A DNA stretch of 64,000 nucleotides from Leadbetterella byssophila_A (lineage in GTDB: Bacteria > Bacteroidota > Bacteroidia > Cytophagales > Spirosomataceae). This document shows, in pieces, positions 36,455-45,039 of the stretch. Positions within the stretch are counted from its first letter, which is position 1. Every line of letters begins with the position of its first letter. Both the position numbers and the translations under genes were made by a program. The notes under the pieces were generated by a model that worked only from the letters and a program-made list of their open reading frames with translations, did not search any database and was not told where the DNA came from. The stretch covers positions 1-64,000 of the forward strand of contig JBEBRR010000004.1 of assembly GCA_040394735.1 (NCBI GenBank), given 5' to 3'.

Positions 36455-36532
36455 CTATGCTTCGAGAGAGGGTCAGCAGGATAAAGTACCTGTTCATAAA
36501 GATACTGTCATGCTGAGCCTCTTGAAGTATAG
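36455..36532. repeat. REP-like imperfect inverted repeat
   Basis: Left arm CTATGCTTCGAGAG and on to 36478; right arm TGCTGAGCCTCTTGAAGTAT and on to 36532. Three mismatches, two of which are G-U pairs in RNA, plus a 2-nt bulge; the loop is about 32 nt. The sequence TGCTGAGC..CT..GAAG recurs at 39751-39767, so this is probably a dispersed repeat. It lies between the convergent thioredoxin and aroQ genes. Confidence 0.55.
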
Positions 36533-36571
36533 ATAACCTGACTTTCCGTCACCCTATTCCGGACAAAATCT

Positions 36572-36991
36572 TTATTTCTCCAGGAAATACGAAACCGCAA
36601 GCTTATACCCTGCAAGTCCCAGTCCGAAAATAGCTCCCCTGGCCTTCGGGCTGATGTAGGAATGCTTGCGGAACTCCTCGCGGGCATGGATATTGGAAAT
36701 ATGCACTTCCACTGACGGAGTCTTTACCCCGCCCAGTGCGTCTGCCAGCGCCACCGATGTGTGTGTGAGGCCTCCGGCATTTAAAATAATGCCGTCGTAG
36801 GTGAAACCCACTTCGTGAATCTTATCAATAAGCACCCCCTCGTGATTAGACTGGAAGTACTCAAGGGCAACCGCAGGGAATTCGGCCTGTAAGGTTTTGA
36901 AATAATCTTCGAAGCTCTGATGGCCGTAGATTTCCGGCTCCCGTTTTCCGAGAAGATTAAGATTGGGCCCGTTAATGATGATTATTTTCAC
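36572..36991 (-). CDS. aroQ: 3-dehydroquinate dehydratase, type II
   Basis: A 139-residue dodecameric shikimate-pathway enzyme that dehydrates 3-dehydroquinate. Seen: INGPNLNLLGKREPEIYG with catalytic Tyr22, ILNAGGLTHTSVALADAL (substrate site), EVHISNIHAREEFRKHSYIS with His97 and Arg108. Length is typical. The gene at 37013 is 21 bp upstream on the same strand and may be co-transcribed. A ketosynthase-rich pigment cluster that needs aromatic starters lies 5 kb away, but no functional link can be claimed. Confidence 0.96.
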   Translation of the reverse strand: MKIIIINGPNLNLLGKREPEIYGHQSFEDYFKTLQAEFPAVALEYFQSNHEGVLIDKIHEVGFTYDGIILNAGGLTHTSVALADALGGVKTPSVEVHISNIHAREEFRKHSYISPKARGAIFGLGLAGYKLAVSYFLEK

Positions 36992-37012
36992 AGAAAAGAT
37001 GGTTTTTTAACT

Positions 37013-37327
37013 TCAAATGTACGGAATAAAATTCCAAAATCGTCTTGTTTTTAAGTAAGCCGGATTTTGGTCGTTAGCATAGGCTTCCCGCTCAAATCCG
37101 ATCGCGTAATAGGCTTTGTTGGCATCCTTGCAGCGCATCCATTTCACGGCCCACTCCAAAACATACCAGATATAGAAGGGAAGAATAAGCATTTCCAGCT
37201 GCTGCCGGAGGTGAATACGCTCATGAAGAAGTAATCTTTCCGAAGGATTCTTCGTCTTTACCAGCACGAAAGGCCAAAGGGCAATGCCTTCGATTGTTCT
37301 GAAATTAACGCCGCGGATGAGGATCAT
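37013..37327 (-). CDS. Small conserved protein with an HExxH motif
   Basis: A 104-residue product with no signal peptide. It carries LLLHERIHLRQQLEMLILPF, an HExxH-type motif (HERIH) next to a hydrophobic, possibly membrane-inserted segment (LPFYIWYVLEWAVKW), and GFEREAYANDQNP downstream whose Glu could be a third ligand. That arrangement recalls minimal zincin-like proteases, and I recall similar proteins next to aroQ or xerD in Bacteroidota. Function not established. It ends 21 bp before aroQ. Confidence 0.75.
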   Translation of the reverse strand: MILIRGVNFRTIEGIALWPFVLVKTKNPSERLLLHERIHLRQQLEMLILPFYIWYVLEWAVKWMRCKDANKAYYAIGFEREAYANDQNPAYLKTRRFWNFIPYI

Positions 37328-37366
37328 ATGTATTCCGGGTAACGAGTTCCGGGTAGCAAGTAATTA

Positions 37367-38407
37367 TCAATTCCCCTCATCTTTGTAGATCCCGATGAAG
37401 ATTTTTCCTTCGGTATCAATAGATGCCCGGTACATCCCTTCGGAATTGAAAGGCATGGCAATGTTCCCGTTTTTGTCTACCGCTATTACGCCGCCTTCAC
37501 CGCCGCGGTCCACCAGCTTCTTCATGACCACCTCATCTGCAGCCTTTTTCAGTGGCAGGCCTTTGTATTCTATCAGTGCAGAAATGTCATAGGCGACCAC
37601 CGAGCGGATGAAATACTCACCATGTCCGGTAGCCGATACGGCGCAGGTAGCGTTATTGGCGTAGGTGCCGGCACCTATGATGGGGGCGTCGCCCACACGG
37701 TTCCATCTTTTATTGGTCATACCACCGGTGGAGGTCGCAGCGGCCAGGTTTCCCTGCTTATCCAGGGCCACTGCGCCGACTGTTCCGAATTTCTTTCCTT
37801 CATCAAAAATGAGATAACCGGTTTTGGGCAGGGCTTTCTTTACGGTATCGGTATGGTCCAGTTCCACCTTTTCAGCTTTAAGCGCCCGTTGAAGGCCCTC
37901 CCAGCGTTTTTCGGTATAGAAGTAGGAAGGATCTACGATGACTTCTCCCTGCGCTCCGGCAAACTCTTCCGCTCCCTTACCCGTCAGCATAACATGTTCT
38001 GATTTCTCCATGACCTTCCTTGCCGTTCTGATGGGATTCCTGATAGTAGAAACCCCTGCAATGGAGCCAGCAGCAAGGTTTGCTCCGTTCATGATGGCGG
38101 CATCCATCTCATTCTTGCCTTCATGGGTAAAAACCGCCCCTTTACCGGCATTGAACAGCGGGTTATTTTCCATTTCCATCACGGCTGCTTCCACCGCATC
38201 CAGGCTGCTCCCGCCATTTTTCAGTACGGCATACCCTTTCTGAAGAGCAACGGTAAGGCCTTCCCGGTACGCTTTTTCCATCTCCGCACTCATGTTTTTA
38301 CGGGTGATGGTGCCTGCTCCGCCATGAATGGCAATAGCGGTTTTCCCCTGCGCGTATAGCCCCTGCGACAAGGCCAGTGAGATGATCAGAACAAATATTT
38401 TTTTCAT
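37367..38407 (-). CDS. iaaA: Isoaspartyl peptidase / L-asparaginase (plant type)
   Basis: A 346-residue N-terminal nucleophile hydrolase that repairs or degrades isoaspartyl dipeptides and hydrolyses asparagine. The start at 38407 (MKKIFVLIISLALSQGLYAQ) gives a signal peptide, so the enzyme is periplasmic. GGAGT (AIHGGAGTITRKN) starts the alpha subunit; autoproteolysis is expected before Thr in KFGTVGAVALDKQ (about residue 205), followed by TSTGGMTNKRWNRVGD and GTGYYI-like GHGEYFIRSV. All the family motifs are present, so it should be active. Monocistronic. Confidence 0.93.
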   Translation of the reverse strand: MKKIFVLIISLALSQGLYAQGKTAIAIHGGAGTITRKNMSAEMEKAYREGLTVALQKGYAVLKNGGSSLDAVEAAVMEMENNPLFNAGKGAVFTHEGKNEMDAAIMNGANLAAGSIAGVSTIRNPIRTARKVMEKSEHVMLTGKGAEEFAGAQGEVIVDPSYFYTEKRWEGLQRALKAEKVELDHTDTVKKALPKTGYLIFDEGKKFGTVGAVALDKQGNLAAATSTGGMTNKRWNRVGDAPIIGAGTYANNATCAVSATGHGEYFIRSVVAYDISALIEYKGLPLKKAADEVVMKKLVDRGGEGGVIAVDKNGNIAMPFNSEGMYRASIDTEGKIFIGIYKDEGN

Positions 38408-38514
38408 AGATATACATTTACGATTGATCATTTCTGATTGACGGGTTTATTCACTGCAACCGACCGGTTGGCGCCTTAAATCTCCTCATCCGTATAAATT
38501 TTGGCCATTAAGCA

Positions 38515-39591
38515 TTAACCATTAGCCATTCTATCCCCGCTTTCCTCTTTCCCCTCTTCTATCTTCTCATCCACTTCCTGCAGATCACCGGCATCGGGTT
38601 TTTCTTTCAGTGTATTTTGGGAATGATTCAGAGGATCAATCACAAAGCTAAATAAAACCGGCAAATGATCGGAGTCTACGTCCGGTAAAGTTTTAAGTTC
38701 TTTTACAAAAATGTCGGCCGAGTGATAAACCTGGTCAATAGGAAACCGCAGCAGCCGGTAGCGCGCATGAAAAGTAGAGATGAAGCCGCGGCCCAGGCGC
38801 GGGTCCACCAGTTCGGAGGTCCTGACAAACAGGCGCGAAGCCTCAGCCCAGGCCACACAGTTGAAGTCGCCGATAGCTACCGTAGGAATTTCTTTATTCT
38901 GACGGATCGACTTCGCTACAGATAGCATGTCTCCGTCCCGTTCCCGGGAGGTTTCTTCTTCCGTAGGACTCGGCGGCGGCGGATGCAGAGCGAAAATCTT
39001 AAATACGAAACCATCCGGAGTGATCACTTCCGCTTCAATGCTGGGGAGGTCATCGGCCACAAAAAAATGGGTTGCGGTCTTCTGTAACTTCAGTCGTGAA
39101 AACAGGTGCATTCCATAAGTATTATCCAGCGGCACTTTTACGGAGAAGGGATAGTCTTTGTCCAGCTTATTGAGGGCCCTGTCCCATTGGGTATCACTCT
39201 CCATCGTAAGAATGAGGTCGGGTTTCAGCGCATGAATAAGTTGTATGAATTTGCCGTAATTGCGGTTCTCCTGGTAAACGTTCAGTGAAATAATGGTAAC
39301 CGGTCCAGACGCCTGCGCAGTAGGAGGAAGCCTCGAAGTTCTGAACAGGGGAGTGTAGGGATAGAGCGTCAGCCCGTTAAAAAGTGTTGCGACCAGGAGA
39401 ATACCTGCCGTCCAGAGAGTTTCAGGCATAAAAAGTGGAAAACTTACCAGCAGGATAACCTGCAAAATGAAAAGCTGTATCTTACCAAAATCAGGCACCC
39501 TGAAAATCCAGTGCGGATTTTTTACCAGGGGGAGCAGGGTCATGATAACCAGTACCCAGGCCAGGAGGTGATAAGTAAGGATCATAAGCAT
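38515..39591 (-). CDS. Membrane-anchored endonuclease/exonuclease/phosphatase-family protein
   Basis: A 358-residue product. The start is set at 39591 (MLMILTYHLLAWVLVIMTLL), because TATCTTTG at 39628-39635 is a -7 box overlapping the alternative upstream ATG at 39630. Three hydrophobic helices (about 1-90) are followed by an EEP domain: IISLNVYQENRN, PDLILTMESDTQWDRAL, FALHPPPPSPTEEE, AIGDFNCVAWAEASRLF and DVDSDHLPVLFSF. Asp-His-metal motifs (GDFN, DSDH) are intact. The tail is hydrophilic (EKIEEGKEESGDR). Similar proteins in Bacteroidota are membrane-bound with unknown substrate. Confidence 0.85.
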   Translation of the reverse strand: MLMILTYHLLAWVLVIMTLLPLVKNPHWIFRVPDFGKIQLFILQVILLVSFPLFMPETLWTAGILLVATLFNGLTLYPYTPLFRTSRLPPTAQASGPVTIISLNVYQENRNYGKFIQLIHALKPDLILTMESDTQWDRALNKLDKDYPFSVKVPLDNTYGMHLFSRLKLQKTATHFFVADDLPSIEAEVITPDGFVFKIFALHPPPPSPTEEETSRERDGDMLSVAKSIRQNKEIPTVAIGDFNCVAWAEASRLFVRTSELVDPRLGRGFISTFHARYRLLRFPIDQVYHSADIFVKELKTLPDVDSDHLPVLFSFVIDPLNHSQNTLKEKPDAGDLQEVDEKIEEGKEESGDRMANG

Positions 39592-39627
39592 GTGCCGGTT
39601 AAAATTTGATTTGCAAGAGCTCAGGAA

Positions 39628-39635
39628 CAAAGATA
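39628..39635 (-). promoter_or_regulatory. -7 element of the EEP-family gene
   Basis: TATCTTTG on the minus strand, 36 nt before the ATG at 39591. It overlaps the ATG at 39630, which rules that one out as the start. Confidence 0.45.
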
Positions 39636-39718
39636 GAAAATAGCTTTGTATCAGGTAATTATTTGGCTGGTTAAAGCCAAGCTACCTGCGCGTGATGAAT
39701 CATTTATTAACTAAAAAG

Positions 39719-39767
39719 CCCTTCGGCAAGCTTAGGGTGACAGTAGCACACTGAGCTTGCCGAAGGG
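39719..39767. repeat. REP-like inverted repeat
   Basis: A 17-bp stem: CCCTTCGGCAAGCTTAG at 39719-39735 and CTGAGCTTGCCGAAGGG at 39751-39767, one mismatch that is G-U in RNA, with a 15-nt loop. It is the common Bacteroidota CTGAGCTTGCCGAAGGG word. It sits between two minus-strand genes and could end transcription of the downstream-facing barrel gene. Confidence 0.65.
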
Positions 39768-39802
39768 TCTTAGAAGGTTTTATACAATATTTTCAGACAA
39801 CT

Positions 39803-40408
39803 TTACAGTATCCGCAGTCCCAGGGTGACCTGCCAGCCGTCCATTTTCTGATTGAACTTTTCATCCTGGAAGTGCTTGCTGGAAATGCTGCCCAGACTGC
39901 CTTCTTTCCGGAGGTCAATGTCCAGCTTTCCGAAAGAAAGTCCGGCTCCCAGCTGGTACCCGAAAGTAGCATTCTTAAAGGCTTCATCTTCGGTAACCGT
40001 GGTAGTAACATTTTTAAGGAAAGTATGTTCTTCCTTCAGCTTAAGGGTAGCTACCGGGCCGGCATTTATCCTCAGGAAATCCAGTAACTTAACGCCCACC
40101 AATACAGGAATATCAATATTTTTTATTTTGATGTCATAGGTGGTTGATCCGGTAACGTCCTTGATCGACCCGTTTCTTTCGGTATACAGAAGCTCGGGTT
40201 GGAGGTAAATGCCTTCACCTATCCGGGCAAAAACACCGGCAGAAAAACCGGTTTTGGTATCAAGGCTTTCTTTATAATTGTTACTTAATGACCCTTCATC
40301 CGTATGGATCTTATTCAGGTTGATTCCCCCTTTTACACCGAATCCGAACTGGGCCGAGGCAGCGTGGGCACAGAATACTGTGACGATGGCCAAAATCAGT
40401 TTTTTCAT
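39803..40408 (-). CDS. PorT-like outer-membrane beta-barrel protein
   Basis: A 201-residue product with a signal peptide (MKKLILAIVTVFCAHAASAQ). The mature part starts FGFGVKGGINLNKI, which with IYLQPELLYTERNG and VPVLVGVKLLDFLRINAGP is the outer membrane protein beta-barrel (PorT-family, PF13568-like) pattern. It ends DGWQVTLGLRIL, not in Phe. Such small barrels are very common in Bacteroidota and most have no known role. Divergent from radA, with which it shares a 74-bp gap. Confidence 0.85.
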   Translation of the reverse strand: MKKLILAIVTVFCAHAASAQFGFGVKGGINLNKIHTDEGSLSNNYKESLDTKTGFSAGVFARIGEGIYLQPELLYTERNGSIKDVTGSTTYDIKIKNIDIPVLVGVKLLDFLRINAGPVATLKLKEEHTFLKNVTTTVTEDEAFKNATFGYQLGAGLSFGKLDIDLRKEGSLGSISSKHFQDEKFNQKMDGWQVTLGLRIL

Positions 40409-40482
40409 AATCAGTTTTGTTTGGTTGTTTAAGTTATGAAGTCCCGTTTAGAACGTATATTGCGGCTTAATATTTTAGTCGG

Positions 40483-41850
40483 ATGGCAAAAGTTAAAACT
40501 TCCTGGTTCTGCCAGAAATGCGGATACAACTCCCCCAAGTGGCTGGGTAGGTGCCCTTCCTGCGGGGAATGGAGCACGCTGGTGGAGGAGGTGATCTCTT
40601 CGGGAGAGCCTGAAAGAGGGAAGTGGAGAAGCGCAGAATCACCGGGGTCAAAACCCCGCCTTCTTTCGCAGATTAACCGCGCGGAAAAGTACCGGATCAT
40701 TACCGAAGATGAAGAGTTTAACCGGGTGCTGGGCGGTGGACTGGTGCCGGGTTCGCTGACGCTTATTGGCGGAGAACCGGGAATCGGTAAGTCTACCCTG
40801 ATGCTCCAGCTGGCACTGAGCCTTAACGATTACAATGTGCTGTATATATCCGGTGAAGAGAGCGAGCAGCAGATCAAAATGCGTGCCGAGCGGCTGCCGG
40901 TTCATAGTGAGCGCTGCTATGTGCTTACCGAAACCTCTACCGACATCATTTTTAAGCATATTGAAATGGTAGAGCCTGACGTGGTGGTGATTGATTCGAT
41001 ACAGACACTGGTTTCTCCCCTGATTGAGAGCGGGGCGGGAAGCGTTTCCCAGGTGAAAGAATGTACGGCCGAGATCATGCGTTTTGCCAAGGAATCGGAC
41101 GTGCCGGTGATCCTGATCGGGCATATCACCAAAGAAGGCTCGCTGGCAGGTCCCAAGGTGCTGGAACACATGGTAGATACCGTGCTTCAGTTTGAGGGTG
41201 ACCGCTTCATGACCTACAGAATACTTCGTACCATTAAAAACCGTTTCGGGAATGCCTCTGAGCTGGGTATCTATGAAATGCTTTCGAACGGCCTCCGGCA
41301 GGTCAGCAATCCCTCGGAAATCCTGATATCGGAAAAGACCGATAACCTCAGCGGGGTGGCCATTGCTGCCATGATCGAAGGTAACCGGCCGTTGCAGATC
41401 GAGATACAGTCACTGGTCAGCACAGCCAACTACGGAACACCCCAAAGAAGCAGTAACGGCTTTGACCTGCGCCGCCTGCAGATGCTGCTGGCCGTGCTGG
41501 AGAAACGAGGGGGCTTCCGGCTGGGCACCCAGGATGTTTTCCTGAACGTGGCCGGCGGGCTGAAAGTAGACGATCCGGCCATAGATCTGGCCGTATGCTG
41601 CAGTATTGTTTCTTCCTATGAAGATACGGCTATCCCGCATTCGGTATGTTTCAGCGCTGAGGTGGGGCTGGGGGGCGAAGTACGCCCGGTAAGCCGTATT
41701 GAAGCACGTATCTCAGAGGCTGCCAAGCTGGGTTTTGAAAGAATATACGTTTCCCGGAATAACCTGAAAGGCATTAACCCCGAAAGCTTCGGCATCGCCA
41801 TCCGGGGAGTAGGAAAACTGGAAGAAGTATTTTCAGAGCTGTTCGGATAA
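40483..41850 (+). CDS. radA: DNA repair protein RadA
   Basis: A 455-residue branch-migration ATPase of recombination and repair. Zinc finger C10, C13, C24, C27 (CQKCGYNSPKWLGRCPSCG), Walker A GGEPGIGKST at about 96-105, the RadA-specific KNRFG motif (about 251), and a C-terminal Lon-like domain (VAGGLKVDDPAIDLAVCC, FSAEVGLGGEVRPVSRIEAR). Length and order are canonical. Monocistronic. Confidence 0.97.
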   Translation: MAKVKTSWFCQKCGYNSPKWLGRCPSCGEWSTLVEEVISSGEPERGKWRSAESPGSKPRLLSQINRAEKYRIITEDEEFNRVLGGGLVPGSLTLIGGEPGIGKSTLMLQLALSLNDYNVLYISGEESEQQIKMRAERLPVHSERCYVLTETSTDIIFKHIEMVEPDVVVIDSIQTLVSPLIESGAGSVSQVKECTAEIMRFAKESDVPVILIGHITKEGSLAGPKVLEHMVDTVLQFEGDRFMTYRILRTIKNRFGNASELGIYEMLSNGLRQVSNPSEILISEKTDNLSGVAIAAMIEGNRPLQIEIQSLVSTANYGTPQRSSNGFDLRRLQMLLAVLEKRGGFRLGTQDVFLNVAGGLKVDDPAIDLAVCCSIVSSYEDTAIPHSVCFSAEVGLGGEVRPVSRIEARISEAAKLGFERIYVSRNNLKGINPESFGIAIRGVGKLEEVFSELFG

Positions 41851-42148
41851 GCTTTTCCCCCAGGCAGCCTCCCTGACGAGGCCGTTCCGGCCGATAAATT
41901 CAGGATCGGACCGGGGTTCCGGTTGAGTTCGATGCGGCAAAGAGACCAATGATCATCCGTGGCCCGCAGGGTGAAGGGATATTCATCAAAGAAAACCAAG
42001 CTCATCCCGTTTCCGGGTAATTACCATCAGGGGCAGGTAGCCGCAGTATTATGATCGGGCTGCCGGTCCGCAAAAAGAAAATCTCCCAACTGTGTTGTTC
42101 TAAGGCTTAATCATTAATTTTGCGTACCGTTTCCGGAAAATTAATTTG
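41851..42148. other. Spacer between radA and the pigment operon
   Basis: 298 bp. No plus-strand gene. On the minus strand two different frames look faintly protein-like: the frame starting at 42005 (MSLVFFDEYPFTLRATDDHW) fades after about 32 codons and another continues with DPEFIGRNGLVREAAWGKSL into the radA end. This may be a remnant broken by a frameshift, or chance. The pigment-operon promoter lies at its right edge. Confidence 0.4.
42095..42122 (+). promoter_or_regulatory. Promoter of the pigment operon
   Basis: TTG (42095-42097), 17 nt, TAATTTTG (42115-42122): both elements and the spacing fit the Bacteroidota consensus TTG-N17-23-TAnnTTTG. Transcription should start near 42127, about 22 nt before darA. 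Confidence 0.7.
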
Positions 42149-43054
42149 ATGAAGAAAAACGTCCTTGTGATTTACTATACCCAATCAGGCCAGCTAAAGG
42201 AAATTGCTGAGAGCCTGGTGCAGGCTTTCGGGGATCCGGCGGCATATGCAGTCACCTGGCATCGTATTGAAATGGAGGAGGATTTTCCTTTTCCCTGGAC
42301 AGGCGAAAGCTTTTTCGACAGCTTCCCGGATTCATTTCAGCAAAGGCCGCATCGTCTGAAACCGGTGCCTGCGGAAATCCTGGAAGGAGATTATGACCTG
42401 ATTCTGTTTCATTACCAGGTATGGTTCCTGAGCCCCTCCATTCCTGTAACCTCTTTTCTGAAGAGTGAGGAGGGCAAAAGGCTCCTGTCAGGGAGACCGG
42501 TAGTGACCGTCAGCGGGACCCGGAATATGTGGATCCTGGCCCAGGAAAAAGTGAAGAAGCTACTGAAGGAAGCCGGGGCCGGCCTGGCAGGAAATGTAGC
42601 ACTGGTAGATCGTGCCGGTAACCTGGTGAGTGTGGTAACCATTGTAGACTGGCTGTTTTCCGGTATTAAAAGAAAATACCTGGGTATTTTCCCTATGCCG
42701 GGGGTATCGGAAGAAGATATCCGCGGAGCTGAGCGGTTCGGCAGGATCATCCGGAAGCACCTGGAGGCCGACAGCCTGAGCCGTCTTCAACCCGAACTGG
42801 CGGCGGAAGGTGCCGTACGGGTCAGCTCTTTTCTGCTTTCAGTAGATCAGAAAGGAAATGCGATCTTCAGAAAGTGGGCGCAGATAATTGAAAAACGGCC
42901 TTCCCAAAGAAAATTTCTGTTGAAGCTATTCAATATGTATGTGGTTTTGGCATTGTATGTGGTATCTCCTGTGGTATTTGTGTTTCATGTATTGACATAC
43001 CCGTTCTGGAGGAGATCATTTTTAAGAGAAAGAGAGTATTTTCAGAGTGTTTAG
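42149..43054 (+). CDS. darA: Dialkylresorcinol condensing enzyme DarA
   Basis: A 301-residue product. ATG at 42149 is preferred over the adjacent TTG. The N-terminal part has a flavodoxin-like fold (NVLVIYYTQSGQLKEIAESL, then FHYQVWFLSPSIPVTSFL, VTVSGTRNMW). The C-terminus has a hydrophobic segment (MYVVLALYVVSPVVFVFHVL), so it is probably membrane-attached. DarA is the NAD(P)H-dependent aromatising partner of DarB: DarB joins two fatty beta-keto chains and DarA turns the cyclohexanedione into a 2,5-dialkylresorcinol. It is first in a run of tightly spaced genes, ending 4 bp before darB. The DarA/DarB pair is the hallmark of flexirubin-type APE-DAR clusters. Confidence 0.9.
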   Translation: MKKNVLVIYYTQSGQLKEIAESLVQAFGDPAAYAVTWHRIEMEEDFPFPWTGESFFDSFPDSFQQRPHRLKPVPAEILEGDYDLILFHYQVWFLSPSIPVTSFLKSEEGKRLLSGRPVVTVSGTRNMWILAQEKVKKLLKEAGAGLAGNVALVDRAGNLVSVVTIVDWLFSGIKRKYLGIFPMPGVSEEDIRGAERFGRIIRKHLEADSLSRLQPELAAEGAVRVSSFLLSVDQKGNAIFRKWAQIIEKRPSQRKFLLKLFNMYVVLALYVVSPVVFVFHVLTYPFWRRSFLREREYFQSV

Positions 43055-43058
43055 ATTT

Positions 43059-44198
43059 ATGGCAGAAGTTTATATTACCCGCGCGGCAAAGTTTTTACCC
43101 AATGACCCTGTTTCCAACGATGAGATGGAGGATTATCTGGGCCTGGTGAATAACGCAGCTTCCCGGGCAAAAAGGATCGTATTAAGGAATAACGGAATAA
43201 AAACGCGGTATTACTCTTTCGACAAATCGGGAGTAAGTACGCATACCAATGCGCAGCTGACCGCCCAGGCCATTGAAGGCCTGTACGGGGAAGGTTTCGG
43301 GGCGGAAGACATGGAGCTGCTATCGTGCGGTACGTCTTCTCCGGACACCCTGATGCCTTCGCATACCGTACTGGTTCACGGATTCCTGAAAAACCGGAAC
43401 CTGGAGATCAACTGCGCTTCGGGCAATTGCTGTGCCGGGATGAATGCCCTGAAATTCGGTTACCTTTCAGTGAAATCCGGCGAAACGCGGAATGCCGTTT
43501 GTGCAGGATCCGAGCGTACGTCTTCCTGGATGCTGGCCGATAAGTTCAATGCGGAGATCCAGAACCTGGAAAAGCTGGAAGAGCAGCCTATCCTGGCGTT
43601 TAAGAAAGATTTTCTGCGTTTTATGCTGTCAGACGGAGCCGGTGCTTTTTTGCTGGAAAACCAGCCCAGAGGGCCGCTCTCCCTGCGGATAGAATGGATG
43701 GAAGGATACTCTTATGCTCATGAGCTGGAGACCTGCATGTATGCCGGGGGGGAAAAGACGGAAGACGGGAATGTGAAACCCTGGAGCGAATACGATCCGA
43801 AAGAATGGCTGAACCAGTCGGTATTTGCCATCAAGCAGGATACCCGCCTTCTTGACCGGTATATTCTTGAAAAAGGAGCGGAAAGCCTGAAAATGGCTAT
43901 TGACAAGCACGGGTTATCTTCTGCGGAGGTAGATTATTTTCTTCCGCACGTTTCATCGCATTATTTTGTCAGCGGACTGGCCCAGTCACTGGAGGAAAAG
44001 GGTGCTCCCATCCATCCGGAAAAATGGTTTATGAACCTTGCAAAAGTGGGAAACGTGGGAGCCGGTTCTATTTACCTGATGCTGGAAGAACTGTTCGGCT
44101 CGGGAAGACTGAGGGAAGGAGAAAAAATCCTGCTTTCGGTACCTGAAAGCGCCCGGTTCGCTTATTCGTATGCCCTTTTAACCGTAGTGAGCGTATGA
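43059..44198 (+). CDS. darB: Ketosynthase DarB (KAS III-like, dialkylresorcinol formation)
   Basis: A 379-residue product. The ATG at 43059 (MAEVYITRAAKFLP) is chosen over the GTG at 43047, which is inside darA. It belongs to the KAS III/FabH-like thiolase group: the nucleophile is probably Cys125 in NCCAGMNALKF, His lies in FLPHVSSHYF and Asn in LAKVGNVGAGSIYL, so the Cys-His-Asn triad is complete. DarB joins a beta-keto-acyl and an alpha,beta-unsaturated acyl chain. The ATGA overlap with the next gene indicates coupling. Confidence 0.9.
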   Translation: MAEVYITRAAKFLPNDPVSNDEMEDYLGLVNNAASRAKRIVLRNNGIKTRYYSFDKSGVSTHTNAQLTAQAIEGLYGEGFGAEDMELLSCGTSSPDTLMPSHTVLVHGFLKNRNLEINCASGNCCAGMNALKFGYLSVKSGETRNAVCAGSERTSSWMLADKFNAEIQNLEKLEEQPILAFKKDFLRFMLSDGAGAFLLENQPRGPLSLRIEWMEGYSYAHELETCMYAGGEKTEDGNVKPWSEYDPKEWLNQSVFAIKQDTRLLDRYILEKGAESLKMAIDKHGLSSAEVDYFLPHVSSHYFVSGLAQSLEEKGAPIHPEKWFMNLAKVGNVGAGSIYLMLEELFGSGRLREGEKILLSVPESARFAYSYALLTVVSV

Positions 44199-44602
44199 TT
44201 AATGTAGCTGAATTATTGCCTCAGAAGTATCCCTTTGTTATGGTGGATACCCTCATTCACTACACCGAAACAAGCATTAATTCAGGTTATACGATACGCC
44301 CGGCAGATATTTTTGCCGAAGACGGCTTTTTCCTGGAAGGCGGCATTGTAGAGCATATGGCGCAGTCTGTGGCCCTGCATACCGGTTACCGGTATTATTT
44401 AAAGAATGAGCCGGCACCGACAGGCTATATCGGCTCTATCAGTAACGTGGCTATTTACCGCTTACCTGCAGTAGGCGAATCCCTCACCACGCAGGTGGAG
44501 ATTTTACAGGAGTTTATGGGAATTACCCTGGTCTCGGTGGAAACATTTGTGAATGATCTGCCGGTAGCATCCGGGAAGATGAAAACCGTGCTGGCCTCAT
44601 GA
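44195..44602 (+). CDS. Hotdog-fold 3-hydroxyacyl-ACP dehydratase-like protein 1
   Basis: A 135-residue single hotdog domain (PQKYPFVMVDTLIHYTET, IVEHMAQSVALHTGYRYYL). It resembles FabZ/ApeP-type dehydratases of aryl-polyene clusters, which remove water from beta-hydroxyacyl chains so that conjugated double bonds accumulate. The FabZ His-Glu motif is changed: the segment normally reading HFP-x-PVMPGV is here EDGFFLEGGIVEHMAQ, with Glu and His present. Overlaps both neighbours by ATGA, so stoichiometric translation is likely. Confidence 0.82.
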   Translation: MINVAELLPQKYPFVMVDTLIHYTETSINSGYTIRPADIFAEDGFFLEGGIVEHMAQSVALHTGYRYYLKNEPAPTGYIGSISNVAIYRLPAVGESLTTQVEILQEFMGITLVSVETFVNDLPVASGKMKTVLAS

Positions 44603-45039
44603 ATGAGCTGATGGAGATACACCGTTACCTGCCTCATAAGAAGCCGATGCTGATGGTAGACGGTATCCGGAGCATCACGGCAGAAGGGGTGGAGTGTGAA
44701 TTTTATATTTCACCGGATTCGGTTTTTGCGGAAAACGGCTATCTGAGCGAGTCAGGAATGATTGAAAATGCGGCTCAGACTTCCTCCTGTATTGTGGCCC
44801 AGACGTATTTTCTGGAAGAAACGGAGAATGAGGTGATCGGCTTTATCAGCTCTATCCGCAGTGTGGTTCTTTACGGTAAGCCCGCAACCGGCACCACCAT
44901 CATCACCAGGGCCGAGCTCTTATCCCGGTTTGATTCGGAAAATTACAGTACATGCCGGGTACTATGCCGGACTTTTCAGGAGGAAATATTACTTTTGGAA
45001 GGAGAAATCAATCTGTTTATCCGGGAAACAAGGCAATGA
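44599..45039 (+). CDS. Hotdog-fold 3-hydroxyacyl-ACP dehydratase-like protein 2
   Basis: A 146-residue hotdog protein (LPHKKPMLMVDGIRSITAEG, SVFAENGYLSESGMIENAAQ). It is a distant paralogue of the gene just upstream, sharing PHKKPMLMVDG versus PQKYPFVMVDT and the placement of the Glu in GMIEN versus GIVEH; in this copy Asn replaces His after Glu. The two could form a heterodimer, as in other ApeI/ApeP pairs, but that is inference. It overlaps the next gene by ATGA. Confidence 0.82.
   Translation: MNELMEIHRYLPHKKPMLMVDGIRSITAEGVECEFYISPDSVFAENGYLSESGMIENAAQTSSCIVAQTYFLEETENEVIGFISSIRSVVLYGKPATGTTIITRAELLSRFDSENYSTCRVLCRTFQEEILLLEGEINLFIRETRQ

Noticed and set aside
41616..42005. Minus-strand 129-residue frame at the end of radA
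   Set aside because: Mostly antisense to radA; only the first 30 or so codons look protein-like, and another frame takes over, so at best it is a remnant.
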